Origin: an uncultured Lachnospiraceae bacterium
GTDB lineage: Bacteria > Bacillota_A > Clostridia > Lachnospirales > Lachnospiraceae
Length of the DNA stretch: 9,996 nucleotides
Direction of reading: 5' to 3'
Assembly (NCBI GenBank): GCA_946621895.1
Contig: CAMOOZ010000213.1
Coordinates: forward strand, 1-9,996
In this document: positions 6,063-9,996 of the stretch, piece by piece
Position numbering within the stretch: position 1 is the first letter of the stretch
How the letters are laid out: each line of letters begins with the position of its first letter
The notes under the pieces: generated by a model
The model's input: the letters and a program-made list of their open reading frames with translations, nothing else
What the model was told of the DNA's origin: nothing
The model's database searches: none
Made by a program: the position numbers and the translations under genes

Positions 6063-7961
6063 ATGTGGAACTTCAATTTCGTATTACCAACGCTGTTGAT
6101 CCTGGCGATCATCTTAGTCAACTATTTTTCTCTCCCCCGGCTGAATGTGAAGCGAAACCGGGTCTTTGTAAGCCTGATGGCGCTGGAAACGCTGACCATC
6201 GTGGCGGACATCCTTTCCAGTATTGCGGATAATGCTTATCAGACCCTCCCCATCGCGCTGGTCCATCTGCTGAACATTGCTTTTTTCGTCTGCTTTTATA
6301 TCCGCTCCTGGGGCATGTTTATCTTCACCGTCAGCAGTCTTCACCTGATGAGCAAGCGAAGCGCCTTTCTGCTGCGGCTTGCCGTGATCCCGCTCATGAT
6401 CTGTCTTGCGGTGGCTGTCTCCTCGCCCTTTACCGGGCTGATCTATTCGATCAGGGAGGACGGATACCACTCCGGCCCGTTCTATCCGGTACTCTATCTC
6501 CTTTCCCTGCTTTATATATTCCTGTCCTTTGCCGCGCTTTTCCTGAAGGACAGGAGGTTAGTCACGCCGAAGGAATTTCACGGCCTTACCTGGTTCAATA
6601 TCGTTTTGCTTCTGGGGATCAGCCTGCGCTATCTGCTTCCCCATTACCTGCTGATGGACACCTTCTGCCTGATGGCCATCCTGATCGTCTATCTGCATAT
6701 TGAAAATCCGGAATTCTGCCTGGATCAGCGCACCGGCACCTTCAACTTCGCCGCGCTGGGCGAATATACAGACGAGCACCTCCGGGACCCGGATCTTTCC
6801 TTCTTCGGCCTGATCATTCACAAATACAGGGAAATGCGGAATCTTTACGGCGCAAACCAGATGAACGAAGGGCTCCGGATGATCGGCACCTTTCTGAAGG
6901 AGCTGGAACCGGGATGCAATGTTTTCTATCTTTCCAGAGGCCGTTTTGTCATGACGATAAACCCCGATCAGGATATCAGCGCCCTTTGTGAAAAGGTCAG
7001 TGAACGCTGTAAAAAGCCCTGGAAATCAGAGGTGCATGAGCTCTATCTGGAAATGGATTACGCGGCGCTGTATCTGGCCGGAGAAAAGCTCGCGGCCAAT
7101 GTGCTGCTCAGCTCCCTGGCGGCAGCTTTGGATCAGTCCGACGATGCGGATGACCATGTGCCCGTCGTGATCAATCAGGAGGATTTTGCGGAGGCCGGAA
7201 ACCGGATCAGAGTCAGAAAATGCTTCGAGGATGCCCTGGAGCATAATCATGTGGAGGTCTTTTTACAGCCCCTGATCAATGTGGAAAAGGAGCGGATCAC
7301 CGGAGCGGAGGCGCTCTCCAGAATACGGGATAACGAAGGGAAGATCATTCCGCCCAGCCAGTTCATTCCGATCGCCGGGGCCAGCGGGACGATCAACCTG
7401 CTGGGAGAACAGGTATTTGAAAAGACCTGCGCCTTTATCCGCGACCACAGGGAAGAGCTCAGGGATCTCGAATGGATCAATGTGAACCTTTCCCCGATCC
7501 AGTTCCTGCGCGCGGATCTGGCCGACCGCTATGCCGAGATCGCTGCCTCCTATCAGGTGGATCCGGGCATGCTGCATCTGGAGATCACGGAGGAATCCAT
7601 GATCGACGATCGCTTTTTCTTAAGCCAGATCGAGGCGCTGACCAGGAAGGGCTTTAAATTCGTCCTGGACGACTATGGCACCGGCTATTCCAATCTGACC
7701 AGGCTGAAAAAATGCCCGTTCATCAGCATCAAGCTGGATATGGAAGTGGTCTGGGATTACTGTACCAATCCCGATGAAGTCCTGCCGATGATGATCCACG
7801 CCTTTAAGCACATGGGCTTTTCCATCACGGCGGAGGGCATCGAGAATAAGCATATGGCCGATGCGATGAAGGCGATCGGCTGCGATTACTTCCAGGGCTT
7901 TTACTTCGCGAAGCCGCTTTCGATGGAGGAATTCACCAGAAAGCTCCGGCTCAGCGCCTGA
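6063..7961 (+). CDS. Membrane-bound c-di-GMP phosphodiesterase with degenerate GGDEF and intact EAL
   Basis: This 632-residue protein has an N-terminal membrane region (about residues 5-212) with seven or so hydrophobic segments. A GGDEF-like domain (about 222-370) has SRGRF at 291-295 where the GGDEF signature should be, so it cannot be an active cyclase of the usual kind. The C-terminal EAL domain (about 385-628) keeps every residue expected for hydrolysis of cyclic di-GMP to pGpG: E416 in EALSR, N475 in NVNLS, E507 in LEITEE, D536 and D537 in DDYGTGYSNL, K557 in IKLD, E594 in AEGIE and Q611 in FQGF. The membrane part probably senses a signal and sets EAL activity. The gene stands alone on the plus strand, diverges from the CotH-cstA operon, and overlaps the converging PAP2 gene by 11 bp. 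Confidence is high for the domain content and good for activity; the signal is unknown. Confidence 0.93.
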   Translation: MWNFNFVLPTLLILAIILVNYFSLPRLNVKRNRVFVSLMALETLTIVADILSSIADNAYQTLPIALVHLLNIAFFVCFYIRSWGMFIFTVSSLHLMSKRSAFLLRLAVIPLMICLAVAVSSPFTGLIYSIREDGYHSGPFYPVLYLLSLLYIFLSFAALFLKDRRLVTPKEFHGLTWFNIVLLLGISLRYLLPHYLLMDTFCLMAILIVYLHIENPEFCLDQRTGTFNFAALGEYTDEHLRDPDLSFFGLIIHKYREMRNLYGANQMNEGLRMIGTFLKELEPGCNVFYLSRGRFVMTINPDQDISALCEKVSERCKKPWKSEVHELYLEMDYAALYLAGEKLAANVLLSSLAAALDQSDDADDHVPVVINQEDFAEAGNRIRVRKCFEDALEHNHVEVFLQPLINVEKERITGAEALSRIRDNEGKIIPPSQFIPIAGASGTINLLGEQVFEKTCAFIRDHREELRDLEWINVNLSPIQFLRADLADRYAEIAASYQVDPGMLHLEITEESMIDDRFFLSQIEALTRKGFKFVLDDYGTGYSNLTRLKKCPFISIKLDMEVVWDYCTNPDEVLPMMIHAFKHMGFSITAEGIENKHMADAMKAIGCDYFQGFYFAKPLSMEEFTRKLRLSA

Positions 7962-8604
7962 TCTTCCCCACCAGGCCTTTGTACATCAGAAACAGGCCGA
8001 TGCTCAGCAGCACGCCGCCAATGATATCCGAAAGCCAGTGGACTCCCGCTATGATCCTGCCGCCCACCATGAAGAGGATAAATAAAACTGTGATGCCGCT
8101 GATGGCGATCCTTAAGGAAGCATTTGCGACCCTTCTGCCTGCCTGCAGGATCAGCGTGGGCATCACGGAAAGCACGAGGAGCGTCGTGGAGGATGGATAT
8201 GAGCCCTCCATTTTTCCGTCGATCAGGATGGGACGGTAATTGATCGTGATCACATTAAACAGCAAAAAAGCCATGATCACGATAATATAATAGGCACCCA
8301 GCAGGATGATGTCCGCATCCACCTTAAAGAGGCTTTTCCGGCTGACCAGCTGGAAGGCGCCCAGCGCGCCGAAGCCGATGCAGACCAGAAACGGAATAAT
8401 GCTCAGCCAGTCCGTCATCACATAAAACTCCAGATGGACCCCCGTCAGCTGATGGAACCAGGTGTTCAGCCCGGCAAAGCCGATATTCGTCCCGTTCACC
8501 CCTGCCGGGGCCACATCCACGCACTGGATGAGCACAGTCCACAGGAAAAACAGCACGATCAGCACGCCTCCCGCAGCAATATAGGGTTTTTCTGTTTTGT
8601 TCAT
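7951..8604 (-). CDS. PAP2-family membrane phosphatase-like protein with altered second motif
   Basis: This 217-residue protein has about six hydrophobic segments and the three PAP2 motif regions. Motif 1 is reduced to NYRP (R124, P125), with no lysine seven residues ahead. Motif 2 reads YPSSTT (136-141) where PSGH is usual, so its histidine is replaced. Motif 3 is GRIIAGVHWLSD (182-193) with R183, H189 and D193 in the standard R-x5-H-x3-D spacing. The nucleophile-type histidine is present, but the changed motif 2 makes classical lipid phosphatase activity uncertain. Family members dephosphorylate undecaprenyl pyrophosphate or phosphatidic acid, or transfer phospho-groups. The ATG at 8604 has GGAGG (8610-8614) with a 5-nt spacer. 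The gene follows the Fur-family gene by 42 nt with no promoter visible between, so they are probably cotranscribed. Its end overlaps the phosphodiesterase gene tail to tail. Confidence 0.85.
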   Translation of the reverse strand: MNKTEKPYIAAGGVLIVLFFLWTVLIQCVDVAPAGVNGTNIGFAGLNTWFHQLTGVHLEFYVMTDWLSIIPFLVCIGFGALGAFQLVSRKSLFKVDADIILLGAYYIIVIMAFLLFNVITINYRPILIDGKMEGSYPSSTTLLVLSVMPTLILQAGRRVANASLRIAISGITVLFILFMVGGRIIAGVHWLSDIIGGVLLSIGLFLMYKGLVGKIRR

Positions 8605-8646
8605 TCTTACCTCCGTTTTGCCTTCCGCAGAAATCAGCGCATCCTG

Positions 8647-9084
8647 TCAATTCGATTTTTCATCCTTCCTGCTTTCCTGCTGGCAGCTCTCGCACACACC
8701 GTAGAAAACGGTCCGCAGCGGATCCAGGCAGAAATGATGCCGGGAAAAAAGGTGATCGCCCAGAGCGGAAAGCTCATCGCAGCGCAGGTGGATCAGTTTC
8801 CCGCATTTTACGCATTTGCAGTGAAAACAGACCTCTCCCTCCACATGCTCCCCCGGCTTCACATACTCAAAGCAGGCCGGTGAATTGGCATCCAGCACAT
8901 ATTTATTGACGATCCCTTCGTCCACCAGGCTTTCCAGGCGTCTGTAGATCGTGGACTGTCCGATGTTCTCTCGCCTGGCGCGGAAATGCTCCAGCACCTC
9001 GCCGGCCGTGATATGGTCATTCGGCCGGCTTTCCAGATAACTGAGAAGAATATCCTTCTGCTTTGTTTTATAGGCTGACTTCAT
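8647..9084 (-). CDS. Fur-family metal- or peroxide-responsive transcriptional regulator
   Basis: This 145-residue protein has the Fur layout. An N-terminal winged helix (about residues 1-80) carries the recognition-helix segment STIYRRLESLVDEG (44-57), and a C-terminal dimerisation and metal-binding domain follows. Two CxxC pairs, CVKC (91-94) and CESC (131-134), would bind the structural zinc. H88 lies three residues before the first pair as in Fur, but a neighbouring position that is usually histidine is C86, and the histidine expected in the strand before GxCxxC appears replaced by L123 (LDPLRTVFYGVC). Other candidate ligands are H99, H111, H116, H117 and C119. Fur, Zur and PerR cannot be separated with confidence; this pattern seems closer to Zur-like proteins than to classical Fur. 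The ATG at 9084 has only AAGGA about 10 nt upstream. The gene precedes the PAP2 gene on the same strand. Confidence 0.9.
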   Translation of the reverse strand: MKSAYKTKQKDILLSYLESRPNDHITAGEVLEHFRARRENIGQSTIYRRLESLVDEGIVNKYVLDANSPACFEYVKPGEHVEGEVCFHCKCVKCGKLIHLRCDELSALGDHLFSRHHFCLDPLRTVFYGVCESCQQESRKDEKSN

Positions 9085-9137
9085 GTCCTCATTTTCCTTT
9101 TTCGCGGAAGGGGAGCGGACAGAAAAGACGCAGCCGC
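9085..9137 (-). other. Short region upstream of the Fur-family gene without a recognisable promoter
   Basis: Between the inverted repeat and the ATG at 9084 I find no pair of boxes resembling a sigma-A promoter and no clear Fur, Zur or PerR box (A/T-rich inverted repeat). The Fur-family gene may be read through from the gene to the right, or it may use a promoter type I cannot see. Confidence 0.4.
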
Positions 9138-9188
9138 GCCCTGCCCGCCGGCGATGCGGATCTTTTTCGCCATGCGCCGGGGCAGGGC
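9138..9188 (-). terminator. Strong imperfect inverted repeat, probable terminator after the 9219 gene
   Basis: GCCCTGCCC (9138-9146) pairs perfectly with GGGCAGGGC (9180-9188). Inside it CCGGCG and ATGCG (9148-9158) pair with small bulges against the 9168-9179 arm, leaving a short T-rich loop. For leftward transcription it follows the stop codon at 9219 by about 30 nt. The bases after the stem include only a short T-run (GTCTTTTC at about 9123-9130), so termination would rest mainly on the strength of the stem. It also separates that gene from the Fur-family gene. Confidence 0.5.
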
Positions 9189-9218
9189 CGCAGACTGCAT
9201 CTGTTTCGCAGCTCTCAC

Positions 9219-9996
9219 TTAGCCCGCAAACATCATCCCGTCAAAGATTTCCTGTATGCTCCTGCCGTTCACGGCCTGCCCCAATTCCTCTTCAAAAGTG
9301 ACCTCCGCTCTTACCACCAGGCTGTCCTCGGTCAGGAAATCCACATAGGTTTCCCCGTCCGTATAGAGGAATTTCAGGCTCTGGCGCTCATGGAGGGTAG
9401 TCATCTCACCCGTTTTCTGATGAGAGGCGCCGTCCACTAACGGCAGCTCCAGCTCGGGCACCTTCACGAACAGAACGACATCCGCCACATCTTCATAGGT
9501 CCAATAGTCCTCAATCGGGATAAAGGCTCCTCCGCGGATCATAAACTCCCTGGAGGCGGAAAGCGTGGAGAGCAGATCCTGGATGCCCTGCACCCGGAAG
9601 GAGGAAGGGTCTGTCAGCAGGCCACTGACCCACAGATCCGGTTCCTTTTCCGGATCCCATTCCACCGTGTTCGCGATATAGCCGGAAACCGTGTCAGAGC
9701 ACACAGGCTCCTTTCCGGAAAGCTCATACAGATCCAGATAGGAATAATCATACATGCTGTAGCTTAAGAGGAGCGAGGTGTCCCCATCCCGATGGACCAG
9801 CATCGGTTCCAGACCATAAGCCTCCTCCAGCTCAAATTCCTTTCTGGCATCATTATAGACGATGGCGAGCCGCTCAGTCACATCCCACTCACCCATCATG
9901 GCCATCGGCCTGACCATATCCGGTTTGCCGTCGTCTTCCCTGTCAAACACCGTGTCCTCCCACATCGGCACATACATCACCCAGGAAGACTCCTTC
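9219..9996 (-). CDS. Unrecognised acidic protein (C-terminal 258 residues, start outside window)
   Basis: The reading frame is open to the right edge, so the true start lies beyond 9996. The GTG at 9980 and ATG at 9977 have no convincing ribosome site and are probably internal. I do not recognise the family. The visible part is acidic and rich in aromatic residues and short beta-like stretches. DREDDGKPDMV near its beginning resembles the calcium-binding D-x-DG loop of FG-GAP or VCBS repeats, followed by LLLSYSMYDYSYLDLYELSG. That would fit an extracellular beta-propeller or lipoprotein, but the signal peptide, if any, is not in the window. The C-terminal part includes LKFLYTDGETYVDFLTEDS and ends in FDGMMFAG before a TAA at 9219. 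A strong inverted repeat lies just downstream, suggesting the end of a transcription unit. Certainty that it is coding is good; function is unknown. Confidence 0.7.
   Translation of the reverse strand, partial: KESSWVMYVPMWEDTVFDREDDGKPDMVRPMAMMGEWDVTERLAIVYNDARKEFELEEAYGLEPMLVHRDGDTSLLLSYSMYDYSYLDLYELSGKEPVCSDTVSGYIANTVEWDPEKEPDLWVSGLLTDPSSFRVQGIQDLLSTLSASREFMIRGGAFIPIEDYWTYEDVADVVLFVKVPELELPLVDGASHQKTGEMTTLHERQSLKFLYTDGETYVDFLTEDSLVVRAEVTFEEELGQAVNGRSIQEIFDGMMFAG

Noticed and set aside
9085..9137. Fur or Zur box controlling the Fur-family gene
   Set aside because: No AT-rich dyad resembling a Fur, Zur or PerR box is visible in this short GC-rich stretch, so autoregulation cannot be claimed from sequence.

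Overview
The window is a compact, mostly leftward-transcribed stretch of chromosome. The organism is probably a Gram-positive clostridium with moderately high GC, and Lachnospiraceae is my best guess. The reasons are strong GGAGG-type ribosome binding sites before most genes, the class I ilvC and ilvN sequences, a short (486 aa) CstA, a CotH-domain lipoprotein, a 'SYPSST'-type PAP2 protein and a Fur-family regulator with two CxxC pairs. The taxonomy is inferred from protein style, not from a marker gene. I see no tRNA, rRNA, insertion sequence, CRISPR array or phage gene.

Layout, left to right. (1) Positions 1-1371, minus strand: ilvN followed by ilvC, which runs off the left edge. This is a branched-chain amino acid pair with its own promoter and a hairpin-containing leader. 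(2) Positions 1368-5886, minus strand: a three-gene group in the order large LTD/CHB_HEX/CotH lipoprotein, then cstA (joined by an ATGA stop/start overlap), then a REC-domain response regulator. The regulator also has a promoter of its own that would give an almost leaderless mRNA. (3) Positions 5785-6062: a divergent control region with two near-consensus sigma-A promoters, a pair of TTTGCAAAAC repeats, and a terminator-like hairpin in the rightward leader. (4) Positions 6063-7961, plus strand: a membrane-anchored c-di-GMP phosphodiesterase with a degenerate GGDEF domain and an intact EAL domain. (5) Positions 7951-9084, minus strand: a Fur-family regulator followed by a PAP2 membrane protein. 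The PAP2 gene converges on and overlaps the phosphodiesterase by 11 bp. (6) Positions 9219-9996, minus strand: the 3' part of an unrecognised acidic gene, separated from the Fur gene by a strong inverted repeat.

How the parts may work together. ilvN and ilvC are two steps of valine, leucine and isoleucine synthesis. The centre of the window is more unusual. A predicted surface protein kinase-like CotH lipoprotein is translationally coupled to a carbon-starvation (pyruvate or peptide) transporter, trailed by a stand-alone receiver protein, and faced by a c-di-GMP-degrading enzyme across a shared promoter region. A link between nutrient uptake, surface protein modification and c-di-GMP is a reasonable hypothesis. 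It rests on gene arrangement only.
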